Assembly: GCA_945883425.1 (NCBI GenBank) | Contig: CAMCXM010000009.1 | Span: 1-46,451, forward strand | Direction of reading: 5' to 3' | Origin: Spirosoma fluviale | GTDB taxonomy: Bacteria > Bacteroidota > Bacteroidia > Cytophagales > Flexibacteraceae | Length of the DNA stretch: 46,451 nucleotides | In this document: positions 25,169 through 33,923 of the stretch, piece after piece | Layout: each line of letters opens with the position of its first letter | Numbering within the stretch: the stretch's first letter is position 1 | Translations under genes and position numbers: made by a program | Notes under the pieces: generated by a model | What the model saw: only the letters and a program-made list of their open reading frames with translations | Database searches by the model: none | Told to the model about the DNA's origin: nothing

Positions 25169-26479
25169 TTAAGCTGTCAGCTTTTCGAAAATGGCTTCCG
25201 CCTGGTTGTAAAAGGCTATTCCTTTACCAACTTTCTGAGGATCAAAATTTACCATTTTGATCAGTTCCACATATTGGCTCAGATCGGGCTTTTTCAAATC
25301 GAGATCCCGGGGATTTATCTTCCAGGAAATCTGTCCGGAGGCCTCGTCATACTTCATGAGTTTATCCAGACCAGCTACAAGCGGAAAAATGTAGGCATGT
25401 GGATACACATAATCAATTGGTTCGGCAATGGTGCCGAAAGGTGCTTTGCTCTTTTTGCCGTTGTCTACCGCACTTATCCTTCCGAACTTTCCTGGTGCTG
25501 CAAGGTGGTATAGGTTGGGGAATTCGACATAAAGCCGGTCGAAGAAGTACAAAATATCCTCAATCAGGGAAAGGCTGGATTTTACCCGTTCGTCCTGGAT
25601 TGTGAACGAACCTTTATCAAGAAGAGATACCTTTTTATCCTGAAGCACTTCATTGAAAAATTCAACGCATTTCCCCTTACCGGAATAAATACTGACCTTG
25701 GTGATGGATTTGCTGTTGTCGGGGAGAAGTAAATGATGCTTTAAAAAAAGAAGAGGAATAATCGCCAGGCTGATCACATCCTGTGCGGGTATTTTTCCGG
25801 ATTCACCGGTTTTCCAGATAATGGGAAAGGAGGGAGAAATGGATTTTTTCAGGTAATCGTACAGACCCACCTTGTTCCCTTTGGCCGTTTCCTTCAGCTC
25901 AACATTGTTGTTACGGGCCGAACAAATTTCAGAAATGGTATCGAAGAATTCCAGATCCGAACCATCTTCACCATTCGGAAAGATGATTTCTACTGGAATG
26001 GTAAATCCAAATTCAGCACAGCGCTCTGTGTACTTCTCCTGAATTTCATCGTAGTGTTTTTCCCAATATTTTTTGCAGTCGTCCCAGTTTTTGGCTTTGA
26101 ACCCACAAAGCTTTTTCAACAAGTAGGAAGCAATTGCCAGCGCATTGTGGCCGCCGTCCATGATCCCCTCAAATTCCGGATTCGCAAAACTGATGCGGAT
26201 GCGGTTGCGATCGAGCGATTCGCAGCTCTCGGTGGCCAGAAGCAAACCCTTGGTTTTGAACCAATATAGTTCTGGTTGCCCATCAAGCGTTTCAATAATA
26301 CTTTCTGTGATTTTTCCCTGGACAGCAGATCTTGGATTGACCTTGTTATCTGCAAATCGTAAAAGTTTGATGAAGTTGCCAGGGCAGATGCCTGAGACGA
26401 TCTTGCTGATTTTGCGTCCTTGGGGGGAAGTCTGGGGCTGATTACTATGCTCCAGCTTCAAAATGATATTTTGATCCAT
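25169..26479 (-). CDS. AIPR/DGQHR-like protein
   Basis: I use the ATG at 26479 (436 aa); a GTG at 26494 is possible. The segment KTKGLLLATESCESLDRNRI, then IRISFANPEFEGIMDGGHNA around residues 75-115 has the shape of the AIPR (abortive infection phage resistance) and DndB/DGQHR families: a 'keep or ignore' strand, then G-I-x-D-G-G-H-x-x-x-A. Further on, ARNNNVELKETA resembles the asparagine-rich part of AIPR proteins. Family members occur in phage defence and in DNA-modification systems. The precise activity is unknown. The gene heads a three- or four-gene block (AIPR-like, AlbA_2, DUF2130, family A), after a 500-base gap. Confidence 0.6.
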   Translation of the reverse strand: MDQNIILKLEHSNQPQTSPQGRKISKIVSGICPGNFIKLLRFADNKVNPRSAVQGKITESIIETLDGQPELYWFKTKGLLLATESCESLDRNRIRISFANPEFEGIMDGGHNALAIASYLLKKLCGFKAKNWDDCKKYWEKHYDEIQEKYTERCAEFGFTIPVEIIFPNGEDGSDLEFFDTISEICSARNNNVELKETAKGNKVGLYDYLKKSISPSFPIIWKTGESGKIPAQDVISLAIIPLLFLKHHLLLPDNSKSITKVSIYSGKGKCVEFFNEVLQDKKVSLLDKGSFTIQDERVKSSLSLIEDILYFFDRLYVEFPNLYHLAAPGKFGRISAVDNGKKSKAPFGTIAEPIDYVYPHAYIFPLVAGLDKLMKYDEASGQISWKINPRDLDLKKPDLSQYVELIKMVNFDPQKVGKGIAFYNQAEAIFEKLTA

Positions 26480-26801
26480 ATTTTTCTTTTCCACTTTGTT
26501 TTACAACTTAGAACCTTGCCTCATCCTGAGGCCGTGACTATCCGTAAATAGACATCATTTGTCCAAATGACCGTGCAAATGTAGAAAAAAGATTAAAAAA
26601 GACAACAGCTTTAACCGAAAAAAGAGAAAAATTTTTTAAAACGGCCCCGCAGAGAATCAAGCACCATCTTTTAACAAGCCTGCTTCAACCCGATTTTAAC
26701 TCGACCAAAAACTCTCTGTTTCTATCTATTGAAAGCCGATCAGTCGCCTGAAAACCAATTAGGTACGTTTGAATAGAATGACCAAATGAGAAATTTAAGG
26801 C
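26480..26801. other. Intergenic stretch upstream of AIPR-like gene
   Basis: AT-rich, without a coding frame of note. This is the largest break in the minus-strand run together with 26802-26997, and may hold a promoter for the AIPR-like block. No exact TAnnTTTG with spacing was found. Confidence 0.4.
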
Positions 26802-26951
26802 CTATTCCCACCCATCCAGCATCTCCAAAAACTGATCCACATTTTCTGATGGACCTTTCAAACCCCACTTTCTTTCTCCTCTGAATGGAATAATCGTTTC
26901 CTCAAACCTCACCCTGGCCCCAGAAAGATTCTGTGACCCAAAGGTAGTTTT
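26802..26951 (-). pseudogene. Protein fragment (C-terminal remnant)
   Basis: An open frame of 49 codons between two stops, with no internal start codon ATG before the conserved-looking part. It reads FGSQNLSGARVRFEETIIPF, then RGERKWGLKGPSENVDQFLE and MLDGWE. Composition is strongly protein-like, unlike the flanking DNA. It looks like the last part of a gene whose 5' portion was lost. The family is not recognised. Confidence 0.4.
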
Positions 26952-26997
26952 TCAACTTATGTAGAAAAACCAATTGACAACGGGAGATCTTTTGAAT

Positions 26998-27990
26998 TTA
27001 CACTAATACCGTAAAATAATAAAGACTATTTGGATACAATCTAACCCTACAGGTAAGCTCATCCAAGCCTGTTACATATTCAATTGGAAATACCAATCCC
27101 ATATTCAAGAGAAGTAACACTTCTTTGTTCAAGGATGGTAATATTTTAACAGTTCCCATCCGTTTGCCAGTAAGAATCTTATATTTTTTATCAACCCAAA
27201 CACCTTTACTGTTATACCTCTGATAGTTTATTGTTAACTCAATACCTTTATATGTACTGATTTCATTTTTTACTTTCATGCATAATGAGACGGCATGCTC
27301 TCTTGCAAGAAGAAAATCCAGGTCATTGAAAACATGCTCAGCAGTGTTAGATTTTTGATCCAAAGAACCTTGATCAGAAAGATTTTGATTCTCTGAATCA
27401 GCAGATTTATCATCTGGGTCAGCCGTAATAGAAGGGTGTCTAACCGAATATGAAACAAAGCGATGATCAACTTCTCTGGATGTCATTTTCTTGCTTTCTA
27501 CTCTGAAATAGGGAAGAAAACTCTTAATCAAATCCAGGCGCCTTTCCCAGACCTTATCTATTTCTACAGCTTCTTCAATTGTATTTTTGCTTTCATCAAG
27601 TCCAAGAACCCAATTGGTAATTGTTTTTAATTTGACCTTTTCGTCAAACTCCATGTAAAGAGTTCTGATGAGGAGTATATCAGATGTAGTTAACTTTAAA
27701 AGAAGACGGTAATCTTGTCTTGTAAAAACATCAGAACTAAAATCACAGAGATCCTGATAAAATTGGGGACTCCAGCAGAATGAATCAAAATAGCTATAAG
27801 ATTGATAAATAATACTTTGACTTTCATCTTTAGCTCCAATCAAATTCATCTCCTCAACCATTAAGTTGGCAATTTCTTCCACGGTTGGCGGTCCCGAAGG
27901 ACCCTGATAATCTAATTCTTTTCCTTCGGGAGAGATGAGAGTAAAATAGTTTTTGCGCTGTTTTACCTGATATTTTTTTTGCTCTTTCAT
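26998..27990 (-). CDS. Orphan protein (330 aa)
   Basis: A 330-residue protein with a basic N-terminus (KEQKKYQVKQRKNYFTLISP), a helical middle, a serine/aspartate-rich linker near residues 185-215, and a strand-rich C-terminus (RMGTVKILPSLNKEVLLLLN; CRVRLYPNSLYYFTVLV). No membrane helix and no known domain. The DNA is AT-richer than its neighbours, a sign of separate origin. It follows a possible 46-codon gene by four bases. Function unknown. Confidence 0.65.
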   Translation of the reverse strand: MKEQKKYQVKQRKNYFTLISPEGKELDYQGPSGPPTVEEIANLMVEEMNLIGAKDESQSIIYQSYSYFDSFCWSPQFYQDLCDFSSDVFTRQDYRLLLKLTTSDILLIRTLYMEFDEKVKLKTITNWVLGLDESKNTIEEAVEIDKVWERRLDLIKSFLPYFRVESKKMTSREVDHRFVSYSVRHPSITADPDDKSADSENQNLSDQGSLDQKSNTAEHVFNDLDFLLAREHAVSLCMKVKNEISTYKGIELTINYQRYNSKGVWVDKKYKILTGKRMGTVKILPSLNKEVLLLLNMGLVFPIEYVTGLDELTCRVRLYPNSLYYFTVLV

Positions 27991-27994
27991 TTTC

Positions 27995-28135
27995 TTAAAC
28001 GATTTTAATTGGGTTAATAATTTTGTTAATTCTCATAGAGAAAAAAGCTTGTTTTGTGACCTTAACTCTTGTAAAGTCCTGATAAACATCTTGTGGATGT
28101 TTTCCAAGTTGGTCTATTAGTTCACTGTAATTCAT
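27995..28135 (-). CDS. Possible small protein (46 aa)
   Basis: An ATG at 28135 gives MNYSELIDQLGKHPQDVYQD and a basic second half. The same frame is open further upstream (PENLAAEVKTKFESIP). It could thus be the tail of a broken gene rather than an intact short gene. It ends four bases before the 330-residue gene, which favours an operon partner. Confidence 0.35.
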   Translation of the reverse strand: MNYSELIDQLGKHPQDVYQDFTRVKVTKQAFFSMRINKIINPIKIV

Positions 28136-28158
28136 AGGAATAGATTCAAACTTCGTCT

Positions 28159-28302
28159 TTACTTCCGCTGCCAGATTCTCAGGCTACCAATTCCCCTGGG
28201 CTGGTAATAAGGTTCTATTTTTTCTTTCATCTCCGACCAGCTTTTGGCTTTTCCAAAGAAAGGAATTGTTTTCGGATGCTGCAAAATGTTCCTGAGAACA
28301 GC
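28159..28302 (-). pseudogene. Protein fragment upstream of small gene
   Basis: A 47-codon frame without a start, reading AVLRNILQHPKTIPFFGKAK, then SWSEMKEKIEPYYQPRGIG and SLRIWQRK. It is protein-like and, with a shift of frame at about 28185, would run into the frame of the 46-codon gene. Together these suggest one decayed gene with a frameshift between 28135 and 28302. Family unknown. Confidence 0.4.
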
Positions 28303-28321
28303 CTAACATCAAAGAACAATA

Positions 28322-29587
28322 TTACAAAAAGCCGTCTGTGAGGTTTTCCATCTGATGTCCGAATGTCTTCCATCTGGAACCCAGAGGCAAAGGCGGTGGA
28401 TTGTTATGATGTATTGCGAGATCCAGACAATCATTGGCCACCAGTTTTTTTAGGCTAGCCCAATCTTTTGCATTCCAGCTGTTGGCCTTTCGCTCCCAAC
28501 CATAATATTCAGCCAAAACATCAGAGGGACAACCTTCAAATCTCTGGTCTAAATACTCAATTGCGGAAATGGGGCCATAAGCCCGGACTGAAATATCTGA
28601 TTCAGTAGCGTAAAATTCTTCTAGTGAATCCGAAAGTAAGGCCAACCCTTTTATGGAGTCACCTGTTTGCGACACTGTTGAACAAGCAGCGCTTACCGCA
28701 TTTTGCCAAAAAGGGGTTAAATCAAAGCAAACATCTTCGGAACCTTCCTTTAGGCAAAGTTTGGGAATGACAACCATAATGAAAAAGTAAAATGCATCGT
28801 CGGCAGTGGGAAGAATAAGCCCTTCGCCATCAGCAAGTGGGTTCTCAAATGAAGTAGCAAAAAAGATATATGAGTTTTTGTTGCACCAATCATCGGGAAT
28901 GTTGTAGAATTCTTCAATGCCTTCCGGAAATATAAGCGGGTAATATTCGATGGGTAGGCCACGATAAAAAGACAGTTCTTTTATTGATGGTAGAACCGGT
29001 ACCTTGGTCCATGCAGGGAAGTAATCCGGAACAAAAACCGGAAATTTATCCAGCAAATCGCTCTTTTGTATGATGTCTTCCTTTCGAGGTCCAGTTGCAG
29101 AAGTCCTTACCTGATGGACAGTTTCGAACTCCTCAAGCCACTCAGGCGATTCACTTCCAGCCTCAACAATTAAATAGTCCCCGGATTCGGGTGCAAACAC
29201 ATCAAAGTAGTATAACGAAGGAAATCTGGCCTGAACAGCATTCCCAGAATCCATCATTCGGGTTTCGTTGAAGGTTAGGGTGTAGAAAGTGCTTTCCGGC
29301 CAGTGATAAAAGGTCCAGTTCTGAGAATTTTCCTTCTTCCATCTACTGTGAGGTGCTGAGCTTAAGCCCTGCATAAACCCAGGAATAATACTTTCTTCAG
29401 CAAATTTAGATTGAATATAGACCTTTTTACGATCAAGGAGCTTAGCCATATCATCATTTCCCCAGCCCCCGTTTTCACCATCTAACTTATTCCTGGTTAA
29501 ATCAAATTCGAGGTCAAATTCATAGAGCTTTTGAAAAAAGGTTTTTAAAAACGACTCTAGATTCGGTTGTGATGGAATGATGGGCAT
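28322..29587 (-). CDS. Orphan protein (421 aa)
   Basis: A 421-residue acidic protein, with many aromatic residues and no signal, membrane helix or known motif. Recognisable text is FYHWPESTFYTLTFNETRMM, YYFDVFAPESGDYLIVEAGS and YPLIFPEGIEEFYNIPDDWC. It starts 51 bases after the small 97-residue gene and is part of the minus-strand run behind the methyltransferase. Could be a dedicated subunit of the system or an unrelated passenger. I cannot choose. Confidence 0.65.
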   Translation of the reverse strand: MPIIPSQPNLESFLKTFFQKLYEFDLEFDLTRNKLDGENGGWGNDDMAKLLDRKKVYIQSKFAEESIIPGFMQGLSSAPHSRWKKENSQNWTFYHWPESTFYTLTFNETRMMDSGNAVQARFPSLYYFDVFAPESGDYLIVEAGSESPEWLEEFETVHQVRTSATGPRKEDIIQKSDLLDKFPVFVPDYFPAWTKVPVLPSIKELSFYRGLPIEYYPLIFPEGIEEFYNIPDDWCNKNSYIFFATSFENPLADGEGLILPTADDAFYFFIMVVIPKLCLKEGSEDVCFDLTPFWQNAVSAACSTVSQTGDSIKGLALLSDSLEEFYATESDISVRAYGPISAIEYLDQRFEGCPSDVLAEYYGWERKANSWNAKDWASLKKLVANDCLDLAIHHNNPPPLPLGSRWKTFGHQMENLTDGFL

Positions 29588-29638
29588 TAAAAATTATGCA
29601 GTTAAGGTATAATTGTTTTATTATTTTTTGGGGGAAGC

Positions 29639-29932
29639 TCAATCGGCCGGAGCCAGGCCAAAAGAACCGCCTTTTACACTTTCTATGATGGTGGAAAGAA
29701 GGCAGTAGCCAAAGCTCTCCCTCAGCTTTTCTACCGGTAGCGGCCCTGCTTCTCCATGTTCTTCTCCGATTTCATTGAGGTCCCGGCACAGACAGGCAGC
29801 CGCTGCCTCCGACAAAGGAACATACGGCGTACCAATATGGGTGGCAATGGTATTACCGGCGGCATCGCAAACGAGAAAGCCTGCATCAGGGGCGTCTATT
29901 ATGCCATAGAATGGTGATCGGGTATTTTCCAT
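29639..29932 (-). CDS. Small protein next to methyltransferase (97 aa)
   Basis: A 97-residue protein: YVPLSEAAAACLCRDLNEIG in the middle and ESFGYCLLSTIIESV near the end, with alanine-rich helices. No known family that I can name. Its start is 18 bases after the methyltransferase stop, the closest spacing in that part of the run, so a functional link to the methyltransferase is likely (for example a small specificity or inhibitor subunit, inference). Confidence 0.6.
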   Translation of the reverse strand: MENTRSPFYGIIDAPDAGFLVCDAAGNTIATHIGTPYVPLSEAAAACLCRDLNEIGEEHGEAGPLPVEKLRESFGYCLLSTIIESVKGGSFGLAPAD

Positions 29933-29950
29933 AAATTTCTTGTTTGCTAT

Positions 29951-32900
29951 TTATGAATTTGGCTGTTTCAAACCATACAGCTCCAGGTAATCATCACTTT
30001 TGCCCAATGCCCGTAAATTGGCTTTCTGCGCTGCAGATAATCTCGGATAGCGGCGGGCAAACCAGTTTTCTACTTCCAGAATATCTGCGGCATTGAGCCC
30101 GTAAGCTTCATATACCAATTTGTCTATTTCTGTTTGCTCGTGGCTGGCAAAGTCGTAACGGGGATTGATTTTTTGTTTTTCGATAATTAATTTAACTAAA
30201 TTTATTACTGCCTCTGATTCTGACAAAGAATAAAAGATTGATTCAATTGCCTTTTCGCCTGTTTCAACAGTATGAGATATGAATGATTTAAAACTATACT
30301 TAAATGTTTTTGAACTCAATACGCCCAAAAAATTGAAAATTAAATTTTCAGAATATTTAAAATTTAAAAATAAAGTTGAGCCTTTACTTTCGAATATTGC
30401 TTCGGAATTGAGACGAAAAGTTGGAGAATATATTCCAGTTGGGGAAAAAGTAATTCCGGGTTTAAAATTGAACTCCATATTTTGAAGACGAGAACAAATA
30501 CTTTCGTTTTTAACATTATCTCTCTCTCCAATAGTCAAACTTTTCATTCTTTTAACCGCCCACTCACTCCAATCAATACAGTAATCTGATCTTACAAAGT
30601 AACTTGGCATGTATCCGTCATCGGCATCGCTTTCTCCACCTTTATCAATGGGAACAATATACCGACCTCCAAAATATGTGGCACTATTGCTATTATTTTT
30701 TGAAAATCCTTTCTCAATAACTTTTCGACGTAAAATTTCATTATCCTTAATATAATCAATGTCTTTCGTTGTTAAAACTTTATCCTGAAAGTCACTAATG
30801 TTGAAATAATTGCCGCTTGCACTAGGATTTTGGTATAAATAGCTCCCATTATCTCCTGTTTTTATACCTTGCTTAACCTCTGCAATATCTCCCAATTTTA
30901 CCACTTCAACTTCCTTTTCATTCATAGCAATTTTTCGCACTTGCACTTGTTTACCGTCTATTTCCTTAAGTTCTTTTTTCACGTTTTTACCACTGTCGTT
31001 CATCAAAGCAAAGAGTTTGGGGCTTGCCACAAAAAAGGGTAGATTTATATTGGTTTTAATCAATGCTTGTTGGTAGTAGTAAATGGCGTATTCTTCATTG
31101 GAGATGTTAGCTTTTGCAGTTTCAAAATCTACACCTTTGGTTTGGTTGAGTACTTCCACAAAATGCTCGTAGTTATCGTGAATGCTGATGTTGGTGAGGT
31201 CTGCCATCAGGCATACATGTTTTTCGTCCAATTCCTTATGTGTGTTTCGCTCGGCAACCATAATTACGGTATTTACCGTAGCCCTGAAGGTATCAGGATG
31301 CACCCGCAACATTTTATGCACATAGTTTTGCATCAGGTGTTTGCGAAGCTTCAAATGGCTTTTGATGGTCATAAAAGTATCGCTTACAATGTATGCCAAT
31401 ACGCCTCCGTACTTGAGCGGTGTGGTTTGGTTATAGGCGTTTATAAATCGGGCTATAAAAGCACCATAAGGGTCTTTACTTTCAATATCCAAAGCATTGC
31501 GTACTTCATCGCTTATTTTTGTACCACCATAAGGTGGGTTGCCAATCACGCAATCAAAACCGCCACTTAGGGATAACTCGGGAAAAAAGAAATCCATGTT
31601 GAAGAACGGAGCGGCCAGGGTACCGTGGGTAAACCACTGCCGGATAAGCTCTTTGTTAATTCCGGGTATTTTTTTGTCTGTGATCTGAGAAGAGAAGGTG
31701 GGAAAAGCCCTGTCCATCACTTCCACAATTTCATCTGCCACCTTCAGCCGGTCCTGCGGGGAGATGTCGGGATGGTAATACCGGTTCCGGGCATCGATCA
31801 GCTTGGCCATAACGCTATCGCTGAACAGATCCGGCTTAATATTTTTCAGGCTATCGGCGCAGATAATTTTGGTTTCAATGTTGGGCATGGGGGTAATTCC
31901 TGCCTCTGCCTTCTGATCAATCAGCAGAGAAATGAAAAACCTTAGCTTGGTGATCTGAACGGCAAGCGGTTGAATATCCATGCCGTAAATGCAATCGCGG
32001 ATGATGCCCAGCTTTCGGCCATAGTCGTCCATATGGGCGCTGAGTACTTTTTTGAAATCTGCCTGATGTGCCGGGTCCACAGCGCTGAGTTTGAGCTGAA
32101 GCCATCGGCTGTTATCGGGATCTGTCGTTTTGAGAATATCGACAATGCGGTGAAGCATCACCATGGGAAAAGCACCTGATCCGCAGGCCGGATCGAGAAC
32201 CTTGAACTTGTCCAGTGCCTCCACAATGCCGGAGGCCAGTTCATGATCACCGGCATTAAATTCACCGGAGTACACGAGTGCATGAAGGTGTTTTTTGGCC
32301 TCTGAATTTTCCGGATTTCTATGGGCCATGTACCTGGAAAGGTAAAGGAACAGGCTGTCGTTTACCATTTCCAGAATTACTTTCCGCGGAGTATAGTAGC
32401 TACCAGTTTGTTTCCGGATGCTCTTTAAGGTGCTTTCCTTAAGGTTCGGATCAAGTTCAGCCAGCAGGTTTTCAAAAACCAGACCAAGCATTTCGGGGTC
32501 GAGTGCTATATCTTCCTCAAAAGGCGTATTTTCATCCAGTGTAAACTTGTAGGATTTAAGAATACCATTCAGACCAAGGTGCTCCACACTTTCCACAGAG
32601 GTTTTGGCCTTTGCCCCTTTTCCTATTGCAACCGGTTGCTGCACCACATGGCCGTAAAACAGATAATTGGGTACACGGATGTCATTCTCCAGGATTTCAT
32701 CTGCTGCATTATCTTCAGCAAGTTTATCGAAGATACCCCCGCTCAGGAAAGGAATTCCTGTCAGCCACTCCATACTTAATTCCGGATGCCAGTTTTCTGT
32801 CCATCCGAAATCCTTTCTGGCATTTTTCTCCTTTCTGTTCAGCGCATTGTAAAAGATGTTTTGCAGAATGCCTCTGTAATAGGAATTACTATTCAGAAAA

Positions 32901-33775
32901 TCTCCTCCTTCAACATCATTTGTCAGCGGGAATTTTCTTCCGTCCCAGTCCGTGAGTTCAAGTAGCTCTCTTCTTATGAGGCCCTTTTCCTTGAGAAACC
33001 AGCAAAACATGGTTCTTGCCAGCAGCCGAACCAAAAAGTTCTTGGTGTTTTCTTTTTCATTAATGTATTCCGGGCAGTAAGGCAGGCTGATTTTCTGGCT
33101 TGCATAGTAAAACCATTTCTGGAGATCAGCATAAAACTGATTATTAAGCGTCTGCAGAGAGAAAACCGATTGCCAGTATTGGTAAAGCAGCTGAAATGTG
33201 TTAACCTTCTTCGGGTCAATGGCAAGGCCGGCGAGAATTTTAAGATGAGCGCTGTGCGGTGATGCACAGTTGATATCCTTCAGCATGGTAACCTTTCCGG
33301 CCTTATCTCCTTCCCTCCATTGCTGTTTCCAGGCGATCCGCTCACTTACTGCGAATGAAATGTGTTGACCATATCGGAAGATGATGGTCACCGGAAAGTG
33401 AGGGTACTGCCTGTTGAAAGTGCGGGTAATTTCAGAAAGCAGACTCCTTCGCACAGACTGTCCATCTGCCAAAGGCTTCAGGTTTACGCCGAAAATCAGT
33501 AATCCCTGATATTTTTCATCAACCTTGTTAAGCTGTCCGAGGTCGGCGAAACTTCCTACTCCTTTGAAAATGGCATCATCCACTATGCCAAAGGGAAGAA
33601 CCGATTCAATCAACTGCTGTGCTTCGCTGCCTGGCCGGTAATGGTCCTTCAGAACATCGCCTACCGTTAAAGGTTCCTCGGAAATGTAGTTTACCGGAAC
33701 CTTCAGCTCCTCAAAAAAAGACTTAAGTGCGGAAAAAAAGCTCCCTCCGGAGCAGAATTGATTAATGCTGTTCAT
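29951..33775 (-). CDS. Eco57I/PglX-like adenine-specific DNA methyltransferase
   Basis: A 1274-residue protein. Around residue 528 the SAM-binding motif KVLDPACGSGAF is present, preceded by TGSYYTPRKVILEMV, the usual lead-in of N6-adenine methylases. Around residue 747 the catalytic motif reads VIGNPPYGG (NPPY). The N-terminal 500 residues are helical and may bind DNA or a partner. The C-terminal 500 form the target-recognition part. I see no nuclease motif, so restriction would have to come from another gene, most likely the PLD-SNF2 protein encoded just upstream. It resembles the large methylases of BREX (PglX) and type IIG systems. Central gene of the island's defence operon. Confidence 0.92.
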   Translation of the reverse strand: MNSINQFCSGGSFFSALKSFFEELKVPVNYISEEPLTVGDVLKDHYRPGSEAQQLIESVLPFGIVDDAIFKGVGSFADLGQLNKVDEKYQGLLIFGVNLKPLADGQSVRRSLLSEITRTFNRQYPHFPVTIIFRYGQHISFAVSERIAWKQQWREGDKAGKVTMLKDINCASPHSAHLKILAGLAIDPKKVNTFQLLYQYWQSVFSLQTLNNQFYADLQKWFYYASQKISLPYCPEYINEKENTKNFLVRLLARTMFCWFLKEKGLIRRELLELTDWDGRKFPLTNDVEGGDFLNSNSYYRGILQNIFYNALNRKEKNARKDFGWTENWHPELSMEWLTGIPFLSGGIFDKLAEDNAADEILENDIRVPNYLFYGHVVQQPVAIGKGAKAKTSVESVEHLGLNGILKSYKFTLDENTPFEEDIALDPEMLGLVFENLLAELDPNLKESTLKSIRKQTGSYYTPRKVILEMVNDSLFLYLSRYMAHRNPENSEAKKHLHALVYSGEFNAGDHELASGIVEALDKFKVLDPACGSGAFPMVMLHRIVDILKTTDPDNSRWLQLKLSAVDPAHQADFKKVLSAHMDDYGRKLGIIRDCIYGMDIQPLAVQITKLRFFISLLIDQKAEAGITPMPNIETKIICADSLKNIKPDLFSDSVMAKLIDARNRYYHPDISPQDRLKVADEIVEVMDRAFPTFSSQITDKKIPGINKELIRQWFTHGTLAAPFFNMDFFFPELSLSGGFDCVIGNPPYGGTKISDEVRNALDIESKDPYGAFIARFINAYNQTTPLKYGGVLAYIVSDTFMTIKSHLKLRKHLMQNYVHKMLRVHPDTFRATVNTVIMVAERNTHKELDEKHVCLMADLTNISIHDNYEHFVEVLNQTKGVDFETAKANISNEEYAIYYYQQALIKTNINLPFFVASPKLFALMNDSGKNVKKELKEIDGKQVQVRKIAMNEKEVEVVKLGDIAEVKQGIKTGDNGSYLYQNPSASGNYFNISDFQDKVLTTKDIDYIKDNEILRRKVIEKGFSKNNSNSATYFGGRYIVPIDKGGESDADDGYMPSYFVRSDYCIDWSEWAVKRMKSLTIGERDNVKNESICSRLQNMEFNFKPGITFSPTGIYSPTFRLNSEAIFESKGSTLFLNFKYSENLIFNFLGVLSSKTFKYSFKSFISHTVETGEKAIESIFYSLSESEAVINLVKLIIEKQKINPRYDFASHEQTEIDKLVYEAYGLNAADILEVENWFARRYPRLSAAQKANLRALGKSDDYLELYGLKQPNS

Positions 33776-33923
33776 TATTTATTTGAAAATAAACCAGTTG
33801 GTTTTATCAGACTGAGAAAAATTAAGCAGGGTACATTGAAAATATTTATGCGTAGAAATGGGGAAAAGAATAATTGAATATGCCTTTTCCAGAAGTAAAA
33901 TATGGCCTTCTTTTTACCACAAT

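Noticed and set aside
31067-31570. Plus-strand frame of 167 codons inside the methyltransferase
   Set aside because: Antisense frame of a gene with clear catalytic motifs.
29951-33775. BREX system assignment
   Set aside because: Only a PglX-like methylase is present; no PglZ phosphatase, BrxC ATPase or BrxL protease is seen in the window.
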